This document shows positions 1 through 8,662 of a stretch of DNA of 38,608 bases, in pieces. The stretch is from an uncultured Burkholderiales bacterium (GTDB taxonomy: Bacteria; Pseudomonadota; Gammaproteobacteria; Burkholderiales; Burkholderiaceae_C). Made by a program: the position numbers and the translations under genes. The stretch lies in NCBI GenBank assembly GCA_903828695.1, contig CAIKNE010000060.1:1-38608 (forward strand), read 5' to 3'. The stretch's first letter is position 1, and each line of letters opens with the position of its first letter. Below the pieces are notes generated by a model, which had not been told where the DNA came from, ran no database searches, and saw only the letters and a program-made list of their open reading frames with translations.

Positions 1-2
1 AG

Positions 3-170
3 ACTGACTATGTCCTCCAAAATGCGAATGAAGAGCAACTTGGACTTATCAACAAAAAACCCACTGAAAATCCTCAGTGGTTAAAACAATTAAAAGCGAA
101 AGCGCTGAGTAATTGTGTAAAACAAAATCCTAAAAAAACTATTAAATTCAAACAGGATGCGCATGGTTAA
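3..170 (+). CDS. 3' end of an unidentified gene, cut by the window edge
   Basis: Frame 3 is open from the window edge to a TAA at 168-170 and encodes about 55 residues of mixed charged and hydrophobic composition, containing ENPQWLKQLKAKA and ending KFKQDAHG. The composition looks coding, and the stop lies about 75 bases before the likely start of the next gene on the same strand, which fits the end of an upstream cotranscribed gene. I do not recognise the family and no start is visible. A chance open stretch of this length is possible, so confidence is modest. Confidence 0.35.
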   Translation, partial: TDYVLQNANEEQLGLINKKPTENPQWLKQLKAKALSNCVKQNPKKTIKFKQDAHG

Positions 171-244
171 TTGGTTCATCTTTTGAAAACACATCACAAA
201 TATTGTCTTATCTCCACTTTCAAATGATCGGATACCATCAGACG

Positions 245-880
245 ATGCTGAAGAATTCAAACCCCCATAGCGCACATACGTCTCGTCGATTCCTTTTGGC
301 GCTAGCATTAGTTTCTACTTTCGGTCTTACCAAAAATATTTGGGGGCAAGACAATGGCTTAACACCAGGTGCTACCCCAACAACTCCATTAGCGACAATA
401 CCGCAAAATTTTAAATTCTTACAAGAACAACTGAAGAACCTACGCTTAGTAGGGAAGGGAAATTACACCTACTGGGGTTTTGATGTCTACTCCGCCAGTC
501 TTTGGGCAAGTGACAATGCCCTTAAACCAATTGATTGGGCTGAGCAGCGACTTGCGCTTGATTTGCTCTATCTTAGAGATTTCGCAGGGAAAGACATCGC
601 CAAAAGATCTATTGATGAAATTTTTAAGCAAAGCCCTATCTCAGAGGAGAAAGCTAATGCTTGGCTCAAAACACTTGAGACCGTCTTTCCAAACGTCCAC
701 AAGGGAGAGAACCTGACCGGGGTGTACATACCTAACGCCGGTGCTCAATTCTTCCTCAACGCAAAGCCAGTCGGTATGGTTAATGATTTAGAGTTGGTGA
801 AACGGTTTTTTTCAATCTGGTTATCCCCCCAAACTTCTGCCCCGGACTTAAGACTCAAACTATTTGGTGAACTAAACTAG
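245..880 (+). CDS. Exported chalcone-isomerase-like domain protein
   Basis: The predicted protein has 211 residues from ATG 245. The first ~35 residues form a signal peptide with two arginines just before the hydrophobic core (TSRRFLLALALV), reminiscent of a Tat signal although the motif is imperfect. The mature part (LVGKGNYTYWGFDVYSASLW, then LRDFAGKDIAKRSIDEI and VYIPNAGAQFFLN) fits the bacterial chalcone-isomerase-like family of periplasmic proteins. That family shares the plant enzyme's fold, but flavonoid isomerisation has not been shown for most members. In-frame starts also exist at ATG 224 and TTG 203. I prefer 245 because it places a short basic segment before the hydrophobic core; no Shine-Dalgarno sequence distinguishes them. 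Physiological role unknown. Confidence 0.75.
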   Translation: MLKNSNPHSAHTSRRFLLALALVSTFGLTKNIWGQDNGLTPGATPTTPLATIPQNFKFLQEQLKNLRLVGKGNYTYWGFDVYSASLWASDNALKPIDWAEQRLALDLLYLRDFAGKDIAKRSIDEIFKQSPISEEKANAWLKTLETVFPNVHKGENLTGVYIPNAGAQFFLNAKPVGMVNDLELVKRFFSIWLSPQTSAPDLRLKLFGELN

Positions 881-1085
881 AAGCGGTGAATTGGGCAGAA
901 CCTTTGCCAACATACATAGGGTTAGTTGTAACGCCCCAACTAAGTGCAAAGTAATACGTCATTTTGCTTATCTCTAGCAACCCTGGGCACCTAAGCCTTC
1001 GGCATTTTCATTTTTTTCCATTCATCACACGGGTTTAACCCTAGACCATAGTTGTTGAAAGCTAAACTTTTAGTCACCTAAAAAA

Positions 1086-1091
1086 TATAAT
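1086..1091 (+). promoter_or_regulatory. Candidate -10 box for the liv operon
   Basis: A perfect TATAAT lies 26 bases before the livK start codon in an AT-rich stretch. No good -35 hexamer lies at 16-18 bases upstream, so the site would need an activator or is fortuitous. The 237-base spacer (881-1117) also holds a 7-bp inverted repeat, TTAGTTG at 922-928 with CAACTAA at 937-943, not followed by a T-run. Confidence 0.35.
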
Positions 1092-1117
1092 AGAAGTTTT
1101 GACTTGGGATCATTACC

Positions 1118-2329
1118 ATGATGAATATTCTGAAAAAAACCAGTTTGGCTGGATTGTTTGCGTTACTAGGTGCTAATGTTATCGCCGCAGAACCAATTTT
1201 AATTGGCCTGTCTATTACGCAGTCTCCCCCAGGCTCAGTGGTGCAGGGTACTCAGGTCAAAGATGCAATGGAGATCTACCGCGATATGATCAATTCTGCG
1301 GGCGGTGTCTTGGGTAGACCCATTCAATTTGTTATTGAAGATAACCAAGGCATCCCTGAGAAGGGACGCTCTGCTGTGGAAAAATTAATCACTAAAGACA
1401 AAGTCGTTGCCATTACAGGTACGCATCAAAGCTCCGTTTGTTTGAGTGAAATTGAAGTCGCACACCGGTACCAAGTACCCTATGTGAATACCAATTGCTG
1501 GGCCGACTCAGTCCGAGAAAAAGGGTATCCAGAGGTTTTTAATACATCACCTTACAACTCCGTTGTCGCCGACTCTATGGCGGACACCATCAAATCCATG
1601 AAGGTCAAACGCGTGGTCGGATTTGCTGAAAATACCGACTACGGTATTGGTTTGGCAAAAGGCCTGGGAGCTGCTCTGAAGAAGAAAGATCCTAGCATTG
1701 ACTTTAGATATGAAACCTTAGATAGAGCTAGTAAAGACTTTACGCCTGCAGTATTGACCCTTAAGGCCAATCCGCCCGATGTTGTGGTGCTCACGATGTT
1801 GCCGCCTGCCGCCTACATAGCCCTGAACCAACTCTACGAGCAAGGCGTTGCTCCGACCCCAAAAACTATCGTTTATGACGGTGCTGGAATGGCTGACTAT
1901 CCAGACTTTTGGCAAAACGTGAACGAATCTGGTAAGTACATGTTGACCATTGGTATGTACCACCCCGATATGAAGCAAACCGAATTGTCCAAGCAAATTT
2001 CTGCGGCTTATAAGAAAAGAACAGGCAATGACCCCAATCGCTTGATTTTCCAAGCTGTTGACTCACTCGTTGTTGTCGTCGAAGCCATGAAGCAGAGCAA
2101 AAGTACAGATCCTGCAAAAATGATTGCTGCCCTTAAGTCGGGTAAGTTTGACGGTGCAAGGGGGCAGATGAAATTTGACAGCACACCTGGCGTCAGTTTC
2201 CAGCAGTGGGTCGCTATTCCCTACGTTAACTATCAACTTACAGATGTCAACCAAGCTGTTGGTAAAACTTCTCTTTTACAAGGGCCTGGAATGCCTTTGA
2301 ACATTGGTAAGCTGCAGCACCCACAATAA
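1118..2329 (+). CDS. livK: Branched-chain amino acid-type ABC transporter, periplasmic substrate-binding protein
   Basis: This 403-residue protein is the extracytoplasmic receptor of the liv-type importer encoded by the next four genes. The N-terminus is a signal peptide with a likely cleavage after NVIAA, before EPILIGLS. The rest reads as a type 1 periplasmic binding fold: the opening IGLS strand, the AMEIYRDMINSAGGVLGRPI segment, VIEDNQGIPEKG, ITGTHQSSVCLSEIEVA around the ligand-contact loop, and VVGFAENTDYGIGLAKGL. It is the first gene of livKHMGF. Related receptors bind leucine, isoleucine and valine, but also amides, urea or aromatic acids, so the ligand cannot be fixed from sequence. 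Start ATG 1118 gives a normal signal peptide. Confidence 0.88.
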   Translation: MMNILKKTSLAGLFALLGANVIAAEPILIGLSITQSPPGSVVQGTQVKDAMEIYRDMINSAGGVLGRPIQFVIEDNQGIPEKGRSAVEKLITKDKVVAITGTHQSSVCLSEIEVAHRYQVPYVNTNCWADSVREKGYPEVFNTSPYNSVVADSMADTIKSMKVKRVVGFAENTDYGIGLAKGLGAALKKKDPSIDFRYETLDRASKDFTPAVLTLKANPPDVVVLTMLPPAAYIALNQLYEQGVAPTPKTIVYDGAGMADYPDFWQNVNESGKYMLTIGMYHPDMKQTELSKQISAAYKKRTGNDPNRLIFQAVDSLVVVVEAMKQSKSTDPAKMIAALKSGKFDGARGQMKFDSTPGVSFQQWVAIPYVNYQLTDVNQAVGKTSLLQGPGMPLNIGKLQHPQ

Positions 2330-2372
2330 AAGTCCTTGTCCTCCTCATCAACCGCTAAATGAAACTATTGGT

Positions 2373-2395
2373 TTTCGCATCCATAGGATGCGAAA
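2373..2395 (+). promoter_or_regulatory. Strong stem-loop between receptor and permease genes
   Basis: TTTCGCATCC at 2373-2382 and GGATGCGAAA at 2386-2395 form a perfect 10-bp stem with an ATA loop, 43 bases after livK stops and 10 bases before the livH start. It is not followed by a T-run, so it is not a classic terminator. Such hairpins after binding-protein genes commonly protect the upstream mRNA or limit expression of downstream permease genes. That role is inference here. Confidence 0.6.
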
Positions 2396-2405
2396 CTTCT
2401 CCTCA

Positions 2406-3299
2406 ATGTCATTAATCATCGATCTCGGCGTTAACGGACTCATCATGGGTCTGTTCTACGCACTCATGGCGGTTGGTTTGTCCATGATTTTTGGTATTCT
2501 GCGAATCGTGAATTTCGCACACGGCGAATTTTTCATGATTGGCGCTTATGTTTATGCGCTAAGCGCAATGAAGATGGGCCTCAATCCGTGGGTGGCACTT
2601 GTAGTTGCAGGCGTTGCGGGGGCCGTTTTAGGTATGGTAATAGAGAAGCTACTGATGAGACCCCTCTACGATGGCTATCAGAGCTGGACTATTGTCAAGG
2701 ATGAGTACGCTGTAGTAGTCACTTTTGCACTCTCACTTCTTTTGATTCATTTGGTTGATAAGGTTGTTGGACCTTCACCCTTTTTGGGGCCAAGTTTGGT
2801 GAGTACTAAACGTATAGCTTTGGGGCCACTGATGCTGAATGGTCAAAAAATCATTGCTGCAGGCGTCTCTGTTGTTGTTTTGACGGGTCTGGCTTTGTTT
2901 ATCAAGAAGTCTGTTTGGGGGCGTCAGATTCAGGCTGTCGCCCAAAACCGCTTCGGTGCCTCATTAGCCGGTATTGATCCGGTTAAAACAACAGCTCTTA
3001 TTTTTGCGATTTCTGGCCTACTCGCTGCCTTATCAGGCGCCTTGATGGCGCCCATCATGAATCCATCTCCTGATGTTGGGTCATTTCCAGCACTTAAATC
3101 CTTCATCATTGTGGTCTTAGGAGGTATGGGCTCGATTTGGGGCAGTATGGTCGCTGCTATTTTGCTCGGAATCATGGAGTCATTTTTTGCTGTTTATGTC
3201 TCTTACGATTACAGAGACGCATTTGGACTCATGGTGCTAATTGCAGTGTTACTCTTCAGGCCCTACGGTCTTGCAGGAAGAAAAGGGCGTGAGACATGA
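2406..3299 (+). CDS. livH: Branched-chain amino acid-type ABC transporter permease LivH
   Basis: An integral membrane permease of 297 residues. MSLIIDLGVNGLIMGLFYAL followed by SMIFGILRIVNFAHGEFFMIGAY is the typical LivH opening, and ALSGALMAPIMNPSPDVGSF with FIIVVLGGMGSIWGSMVAAI is the conserved C-terminal loop region that contacts the ATPase. The frame stays open upstream to 2304, but that extension overlaps livK and the stem-loop and is not membrane-like, so ATG 2406 is chosen. There is no evident Shine-Dalgarno sequence in front of it. The stop overlaps the livM start (ATGA at 3296-3299), implying translational coupling. Confidence 0.88.
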   Translation: MSLIIDLGVNGLIMGLFYALMAVGLSMIFGILRIVNFAHGEFFMIGAYVYALSAMKMGLNPWVALVVAGVAGAVLGMVIEKLLMRPLYDGYQSWTIVKDEYAVVVTFALSLLLIHLVDKVVGPSPFLGPSLVSTKRIALGPLMLNGQKIIAAGVSVVVLTGLALFIKKSVWGRQIQAVAQNRFGASLAGIDPVKTTALIFAISGLLAALSGALMAPIMNPSPDVGSFPALKSFIIVVLGGMGSIWGSMVAAILLGIMESFFAVYVSYDYRDAFGLMVLIAVLLFRPYGLAGRKGRET

Positions 3300-4255
3300 T
3301 AGGCAAGCGCAACCTTTGGGCCAATAAACTGACCCTTGATTTGAAGTTTTTTCTGCTGCTGTGCAGCTTAATTGCTTTAATTCCTCTTTTGGACTTGACG
3401 CCCTATAGCCTGGGTATTTTGATTATTAGTTTTTACTTTGCACTGATTGCAATAGGTTGGAATCTATTAGCAGGTTTTACTGGGCAGTTTTCTATGGCGC
3501 CTGCAGCATTTGCCATGATAGGTGGATATACAGCGGCGCTTTTGAATTATCACTTTGGCCTGTCTCTTTGGATCGGTATACCCAGCGCAGTTTTGGTCAG
3601 CGCGTTGCTAGGATTTTTAGTAGGTTCAACAGTTCTCGGTTTAAAAGGACCATACCTGTCCTTAACGACTCTTGCGTTTGCCGAAGTCGCGCGAGTCATT
3701 ATCAGCAATTCTCACGATTACACCAGAGGTGATCAGGGCTTGAATGTGCCAACTCTGATGGAGAGCAGAATCGGTTATTACTATTTATTTCTTGTTCTAC
3801 TCATTGCGATTGCCCTCCTTGTATACGGCTTAATGAGGAGTCGGTTCGGTGGGTTTTTGCTTGCCATTCGGGACGATGCGCACGGAGCACAAAGCCGTGG
3901 CATTCCAATTGTGAAGTTCAAACTGATCGCATTTATCTTGTCAAGTGCGATCAGTGGATTTGCAGGCTGTTTGTACGGCACATTCACAGAACTCGTAAGT
4001 CCAGAGATGGGTCTCATTCAACAGGCCGGCATCATCATCTCCATGGTCGTGATTGGCGGCATGGGCTCACTCTCGGGTCCCCTGTTGGGCGCCCTGATCG
4101 TGTATCTGGGTTCCGAGTGGTTGCGCAGCGTTGGCAATATACAGATGATCGTGTTTGCGTTAACGGTGATCATCTTTGCACGGTTTTTTAGGACTGGACT
4201 TTGGGGCTTGTTTCTCAAGTTTTATTTTTATATATTGACTGATCAAAAACGCTGA
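3296..4255 (+). CDS. livM: Branched-chain amino acid-type ABC transporter permease LivM
   Basis: The second permease subunit, 319 residues and strongly hydrophobic throughout. Family marks include IAIGWNLLAGFTGQFSMAPAAFAMIGGY, GPYLSLTTLAFAEVARVI, LLAIRDDAHGAQSRGIP (the cytoplasmic EAA-like loop) and IISMVVIGGMGSLSGPLLGALIVY. It starts inside the livH stop codon. The C-terminus ends in a short aromatic tail. The pairing of LivH and LivM in one operon is the normal heterodimer arrangement. Confidence 0.87.
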   Translation: MIGKRNLWANKLTLDLKFFLLLCSLIALIPLLDLTPYSLGILIISFYFALIAIGWNLLAGFTGQFSMAPAAFAMIGGYTAALLNYHFGLSLWIGIPSAVLVSALLGFLVGSTVLGLKGPYLSLTTLAFAEVARVIISNSHDYTRGDQGLNVPTLMESRIGYYYLFLVLLIAIALLVYGLMRSRFGGFLLAIRDDAHGAQSRGIPIVKFKLIAFILSSAISGFAGCLYGTFTELVSPEMGLIQQAGIIISMVVIGGMGSLSGPLLGALIVYLGSEWLRSVGNIQMIVFALTVIIFARFFRTGLWGLFLKFYFYILTDQKR

Positions 4256-4286
4256 AATCATTTCCATTGAACTTGGCGATATAAAT

Positions 4287-5012
4287 ATGACCCATCCGAT
4301 CATCAAAGTAGATTCCATTTCCAAGCGTTTTGGTGGGAATCAGGCTGTAGACCGTGTATCTATTGATATTCCCAGGGGTTCAATACTCGGGTTGATAGGC
4401 CCTAATGGCTCTGGTAAAACAACAGTATTGAACATGCTCTCCGGTGAGTTGATGCCTGATGAGGGTAGAATTTTTCTAGAGGACTTAGACATCACGGGTA
4501 AGTCGCCCTCTAGTCTTGTGCAATTAGGAGTCACAAGAATGTTTCAAATGACCAAGGTCTTTGTTCGCTTAAGTGCAATCGATAATTTATTGATTGCCGG
4601 ACAGGCGCTGGGTTTAAAAAAAGAGGAGTGCCATGCCCGAGCAGATATGCTCATTAAAGAGTTGACTTTGGAGCATGTCCAGTATTTGGACGCCGCACAA
4701 CTCTCGGGTGGGCAAAAGAAATTACTTGAGTTTGGAATGTGTTTCATGGTGCCGCCTAAGGTTGCACTGCTGGATGAACCCTTTGCAGCAGTACACCCAG
4801 TCATGCGACAAACCATGAGTCAATTCATCAAAGATCGACACCAAAGGGGACAAACCTTCTTATTGGTCAGCCACGATATGCCAATTATCAAAGAGCTATG
4901 CGAACAGAGTGTTTGTATGAATGCCGGTAAGATCATTGCGCATGGTAAAACAAAAGACGTTTTGGATAAAGCAGAGGTGATCGAGGCATATCTTGGGGGA
5001 GATCATGAGTAA
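4287..5012 (+). CDS. livG: Branched-chain amino acid-type ABC transporter ATPase LivG
   Basis: A 241-residue ABC ATPase that energises the importer. Walker A is GPNGSGKTT near residue 37, the ABC signature is LSGGQKK near residue 139, Walker B is VALLDEP near residue 158, and the switch histidine is in LLVSHD near residue 193. It lies 31 bases after livM. It is a little shorter than the usual LivG (about 255 residues) and carries LSGGQ rather than the LSYGQ form common in this subfamily. Assignment as LivG rather than LivF rests on gene order and on the sequence MFQMTKVFVRLSAIDNLLIA. Confidence 0.85.
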   Translation: MTHPIIKVDSISKRFGGNQAVDRVSIDIPRGSILGLIGPNGSGKTTVLNMLSGELMPDEGRIFLEDLDITGKSPSSLVQLGVTRMFQMTKVFVRLSAIDNLLIAGQALGLKKEECHARADMLIKELTLEHVQYLDAAQLSGGQKKLLEFGMCFMVPPKVALLDEPFAAVHPVMRQTMSQFIKDRHQRGQTFLLVSHDMPIIKELCEQSVCMNAGKIIAHGKTKDVLDKAEVIEAYLGGDHE

Positions 5013-5739
5013 CTATTTACTTGAGATGCGCTCGGTTACCGCAGGGTATGCTAAAGATATTGATGTGCTTAAAGATGTTTCATTGCACGTCAAGGGAGGT
5101 GAAATCAGCGGGTTGATCGGGCTGAACGGGGCTGGAAAGTCCACGCTCATTAAGTCTATCTGCGGATTTTTGAGCCCAAAATCTGGAGAAATCTACTATG
5201 ACGGCAAACTGCTCAACTCAGTTTTACCGCATAACTTGATTGACCACGGGATATGTTGCATCCCTCAAGAGTCAAGTCTATTTCCGATGCTGACGGTCAA
5301 AGAGAATTTGTTATTGCCCATACAGTCCAGGAGCCATTTGTTTGCTAACTCTTGGCAGGGTCGTTATGAAGAGGTATTGGAGTTGTTTCCCGCACTCAAA
5401 GACAAATTAGGACAAAGTGCTGGGGAGCTATCAGGGGGGCAGCAAAAACAACTTGAATTTGCCAAGGCTTGGATGTTGCAACCGAAATTATGTTTAATCG
5501 ATGAACCAAGTATTGGTTTGTCACCCAAGGTCGCAGAAGAAATCTTCCAGTGGCTTAGCCGCTTCACTGAGCAAGGTATGGGAATTTTGTTGATTGATCA
5601 CAATGTGAGGCGGGTTGTGAAGATGTCACAAACTATCTTTGTGCTCAGCTTGGGCTCAATTGCTGCTAGCGGCGACCAAGCCATGTTCACTGGTGACTTG
5701 CATAGCCAGGTCAAAGAATGGTTGGGACTTAATTACTAA
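5005..5739 (+). CDS. livF: Branched-chain amino acid-type ABC transporter ATPase LivF
   Basis: The second ATPase of the importer, 244 residues. Walker A is GLNGAGKST near residue 38, the signature is LSGGQQK near residue 143, and Walker B is LCLIDEPSIGLSP near residue 163. CIPQESSLFPMLTVKENLLL is a typical Q-loop region for LivF. The ATG at 5005 has a GGGGGA Shine-Dalgarno at 4995-5000 and overlaps the livG stop by 8 bases; an upstream in-frame TTG at 4993 is less likely. The gene closes the operon. The 83-base gap to the convergent VOC gene shows no clear terminator. Confidence 0.86.
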   Translation: MSNYLLEMRSVTAGYAKDIDVLKDVSLHVKGGEISGLIGLNGAGKSTLIKSICGFLSPKSGEIYYDGKLLNSVLPHNLIDHGICCIPQESSLFPMLTVKENLLLPIQSRSHLFANSWQGRYEEVLELFPALKDKLGQSAGELSGGQQKQLEFAKAWMLQPKLCLIDEPSIGLSPKVAEEIFQWLSRFTEQGMGILLIDHNVRRVVKMSQTIFVLSLGSIAASGDQAMFTGDLHSQVKEWLGLNY

Positions 5740-5822
5740 TATTGAACCCCGAACTCATTGTGTAAGCTGAGAGATGTAACGAATTTCTTAAGTGCATTGA
5801 TAAGTGCGCAGGCTACTATTTA

Positions 5823-6236
5823 TCAGACCTTGGGTAACACTTCCTTAACTGCACCTCTCCAGCCGTCTTGTGTAATATCAACCACTACTCCATTAGGGTC
5901 ATGATATTTGACCTCATAGAAACCGCCTGTTTTTGATACATCCCCCATCCAGTAAGTTCCCCCTGCCGCCTCTATAGCTTTGCGAGATTGCTGGACATCA
6001 TCAACCCAGAATCCCAAATGATGTAAGCCAACAAAGCCAGCTCCACGGCTACCGGCGGACTCCTCATTCTTGTAATGGAGCAGAGCTAAGTTGACTACGC
6101 CATCGCTTAAATAAACACCATTTGCGTTGGCCCAATCAGTTTGACCTACACGCTCCATTCCAAATGCCTGGATGTAAAAGTCTGCAGCTTTTTCTGGATC
6201 TTGAACTGTGATAGTGATATGTCTTAATTTCCCCAT
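5823..6236 (-). CDS. VOC-superfamily (glyoxalase/dioxygenase-fold) protein
   Basis: 137 residues with two vicinal-oxygen-chelate half-domains. It opens MGKLRHITITVQDPEKAADFYIQAFGME, has GLHHLGFWVDDVQQSRKAIEAAGG in the middle, and closes YEVKYHDPNGVVVDITQDGW. Histidines near residues 6 and 70 and an aspartate/glutamate near the end are in typical metal-ligand positions. The family covers glyoxalase I, methylmalonyl-CoA epimerase, extradiol dioxygenases and resistance proteins, and nothing here picks one. It lies downstream of the ICL/PEPM-family lyase on the same strand with a 160-base gap, so cotranscription is possible but not certain. Confidence 0.8.
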   Translation of the reverse strand: MGKLRHITITVQDPEKAADFYIQAFGMERVGQTDWANANGVYLSDGVVNLALLHYKNEESAGSRGAGFVGLHHLGFWVDDVQQSRKAIEAAGGTYWMGDVSKTGGFYEVKYHDPNGVVVDITQDGWRGAVKEVLPKV

Positions 6237-6366
6237 TCTTGATTCCTCTTTTTGTTACTTTTGAATCAAACACGCAATTCAAATTTCATGATTAGGATAA
6301 TCATTCTATAGATTTTCCTTTGCACCGGGTTTGTACTAGCTTAGTAACCTAGCGAGTTGCACTTCA

Positions 6367-6382
6367 TACTTGAATTCAAGTA
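6367..6382. repeat. Perfect 16-bp palindrome
   Basis: TACTTGAATTCAAGTA reads identically on both strands. It lies 14 bases after the lyase stop codon and about 130 bases before the VOC gene start, reading on the minus strand. A dimeric regulator could bind it. It has no T-run and is AT-rich, so it is a poor terminator. No nearby regulator gene is available to pair with it. Confidence 0.5.
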
Positions 6383-6396
6383 ACTATTAACCAAAC

Positions 6397-7296
6397 TTAC
6401 TGCTTGGAATATTTTTGATCAAATTCGGCTACCCAGTCAAATCCCATCATTTGAGAGAATTTTTGGAAATCATAAAGCGGGGTTTCTACATTTGAACTAG
6501 AGCCCTGGGCTTTGAAGTGACTATAAACGCTCTCAAAGGCGGCGCCAGCAGCAAGGAATGCTGTCGTTGGAAAGATGGCCAACTTAAAACCAAGTCGCTG
6601 TAACTCCGTTTTGCTGAGTACAGGCGTGCGTCCCCCGTCAACCATATTGGCCACTAAAGGGGTGTCAAACGTTTTACCCAGTATTTCCATTTCTTCTATT
6701 GACTCAGGACTTTCAATGAATAGTAGATCAGCGCCCGCATGAGCATACTGCTCGCCCCGGCGCAACGCCTCATCTAGTCCGTGTGTAGTGCGAGCATCAG
6801 TTCTGGCAATAATTAAAAGATTAGGATCGTTCCTGGTCTCAACAGCAACTCGGATTTTTTGAACCATATCAGCGCTATCGATGACGCGCCTTCCCAGCAT
6901 ATGACCACATTTTTTGGGATACTCTTGGTCTTCTAATTGAACTGCACACGCACCGGCTTGTTCGTAGCTTCGAACTGTATGCATGACATTTAGTAAACCA
7001 CCATAACCCGTATCAGCGTCGCAGATAAGAGGGGTTTTTGTAATCGTTGCAAACTGGGAGACCCGGTTTAACATCTCCGATCCACTGGCAATTCCTGCAT
7101 CGGGTAATCCAAGATAAGAGGCTACAGTGCCGTAACCGGTCATATACAAGGCATCAAAATCATGTGTGTCCGCCATTTTTGCAGAGATCATCTCAAAGAC
7201 ACCTGGGGCAATGACTATTGAGCCAGATTTTATTTTTGTACTCAATGCAGCTCTTCGTGCTTGAAAGGTAGGATAGTGACTGGTAGGGGAGGGCAT
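6397..7296 (-). CDS. Isocitrate lyase/PEP mutase-family C-C lyase (methylisocitrate lyase or oxaloacetate decarboxylase type)
   Basis: 299 residues with the ICL/PEPM TIM-barrel marks: the MTGYGTVASYLGLPDAGI region, CDADTGYGG near residue 93 (Mg-binding aspartates), QLEDQEYPKKCGHMLGR near residue 128 with the catalytic cysteine of the lyase subgroup, IIARTDAR near residue 162, and LLFIESPESIEEM. The KKCGH loop argues for a lyase acting on a 2-methylmalate- or methylisocitrate-like acid rather than a phosphonate mutase. No prpC or prpD lies nearby, so a full methylcitrate cycle is not supported by context. The liv operon, the Bug receptor and the MFS permease around it suggest catabolism of an imported acid, which is inference. 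Confidence 0.82.
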   Translation of the reverse strand: MPSPTSHYPTFQARRAALSTKIKSGSIVIAPGVFEMISAKMADTHDFDALYMTGYGTVASYLGLPDAGIASGSEMLNRVSQFATITKTPLICDADTGYGGLLNVMHTVRSYEQAGACAVQLEDQEYPKKCGHMLGRRVIDSADMVQKIRVAVETRNDPNLLIIARTDARTTHGLDEALRRGEQYAHAGADLLFIESPESIEEMEILGKTFDTPLVANMVDGGRTPVLSKTELQRLGFKLAIFPTTAFLAAGAAFESVYSHFKAQGSSSNVETPLYDFQKFSQMMGFDWVAEFDQKYSKQ

Positions 7297-7560
7297 GGTT
7301 TTAGATCAATAAAGTAGATGAATGATGAGAGGATGAGAGGATAAGAATAGCCGTTTTGTCCTAATTGTCGAATTCTAATCGCGGGAAAATTAAAAATTCT
7401 AATATGCAAGTCAAGCACTTTGGGATCCTATGCATACAGGGTTTGTGGGTAAGAGAAGACTTTTGGAAGACTATAGAATTTACTCTTAATTAACCCCTCA
7501 AGGCCTTGAAACCTGCTTAGGTTTTTAACTCTTTACCAATTTTAAATCGGAGAGATTAGC

Positions 7561-8577
7561 TTGAAGTCTTTCATTCACCGGTGTTTAAGTTTAGTCCAGT
7601 TATTTCCTTTGCTTGTGAGGAGCCATTTACTCTTGGCTGTAATTGCTTTCATAGCCCTCCCTGCTCAAGCACAGTCCGTTTACCCAGTAAAGCCCATTCG
7701 CTTGGTCGTTCCATTTACGCCGGGGGGAGTGACTGACACAAGTGGTCGATTGATTGCAGAGTTTCTGTCCAAAAGACTTGGTCAGCAAGTGGTTGTTGAT
7801 AACAAGCCTGGGGCATCTGGCAATATTGGGACTCAACAAGTATCGCTTGCCGAACCAGATGGCTATACCTTGCTTCTTGCATTTGACGGAACAATGGTTA
7901 TCAATCCAAACCTTTTTCAGAAAATCCCTTTCAATACACTTCGAGACTTTACGCCTGTTGGAAAAATTGGTGATGCAGTATTGATCTTGGTTGCATATCC
8001 AGGAACCAAGATCAAAACTGTAAAAGATGTCATTGATATCTCAAAGCAAACACCCCAGGGACTGGCTTTTGGCACCTCAGGTGCCGGCGGTACCCCTCAC
8101 ATTGCAGGTGAAATACTAAAACAGCGTACTGGCGCAAACCTTATCCACGTTCCCTATAAAGGCGGTGGTCAAGCATTAACAGATGTGCTGGGGGGGAATA
8201 TTCCACTTGTGTATACCGCCATTGCTGGGGCCGTTCAATATGTTAAAACTGGTAAATTGGTTCCAGTTGCTGTATCCAGTGCTCAACGCTCTAAATCTTT
8301 GCCCGAAGTTCCAACTTTCATTGAAAGTGGACTCCCTGATTTTGAAATTAATTCATGGGTAGGTATCATGGCCCCAAGTAAAACCCCCAAGGCCATTATT
8401 GAAAAGCTAAATACTGAACTTAATTTTGTCCTAAACGAGCCCGAGGTTAAAGAGCGTCTAGGTATATTGGGTATAGAGCCAACGCCCCAGTCGGGGGAGA
8501 GATTTAACGAACAGATTAAACGCGATTTAGATCGGTACGGTTCGATTATTAAATCTACAGGGATTACGCTGGATTAG
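7561..8577 (+). CDS. Bug/TctC-family periplasmic solute receptor
   Basis: 338 residues with a long signal peptide ending near ALPAQAQ, then VYPVKPIRLVVPFTPGGVTDTSGRLIAEFL, the canonical opening of the tripartite tricarboxylate transporter receptor (Bug) family. VVDNKPGASGNIGTQQVS, FGTSGAGGTPHIAGE and HVPYKGGGQALTDVLGG are the conserved ligand loops. It begins with TTG at 7561, with GGAGAG at 7550-7555 as ribosome binding site. No TctA or TctB membrane subunit is present; orphan receptors of this type are numerous in Burkholderiales. The 264-base divergent spacer before it contains a weak hairpin (AAACCT 7509-7514, AGGTTT 7519-7524). The ligand is probably a carboxylate, but unknown. Confidence 0.88.
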   Translation: MKSFIHRCLSLVQLFPLLVRSHLLLAVIAFIALPAQAQSVYPVKPIRLVVPFTPGGVTDTSGRLIAEFLSKRLGQQVVVDNKPGASGNIGTQQVSLAEPDGYTLLLAFDGTMVINPNLFQKIPFNTLRDFTPVGKIGDAVLILVAYPGTKIKTVKDVIDISKQTPQGLAFGTSGAGGTPHIAGEILKQRTGANLIHVPYKGGGQALTDVLGGNIPLVYTAIAGAVQYVKTGKLVPVAVSSAQRSKSLPEVPTFIESGLPDFEINSWVGIMAPSKTPKAIIEKLNTELNFVLNEPEVKERLGILGIEPTPQSGERFNEQIKRDLDRYGSIIKSTGITLD

Positions 8578-8662
8578 TACAGCGAATATCAAGCTTTGCT
8601 TGCGCGTGAACCGGTAAATAGTCAGCCCCATTTTTTTTAAGCTTAACAATTCGCTTAATCTA

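Noticed and set aside
922-943. Inverted repeat TTAGTTG/CAACTAA as terminator of the chalcone-isomerase-like gene
   Set aside because: It is weak and has no following T-run.
7509-7526. Terminator-like hairpin AAACCT-GCTT-AGGTTT followed by Ts before the Bug gene
   Set aside because: The 6-bp stem is AT-rich and lies just upstream of a gene with no upstream same-strand gene to terminate. I mention it only in the gene entry.
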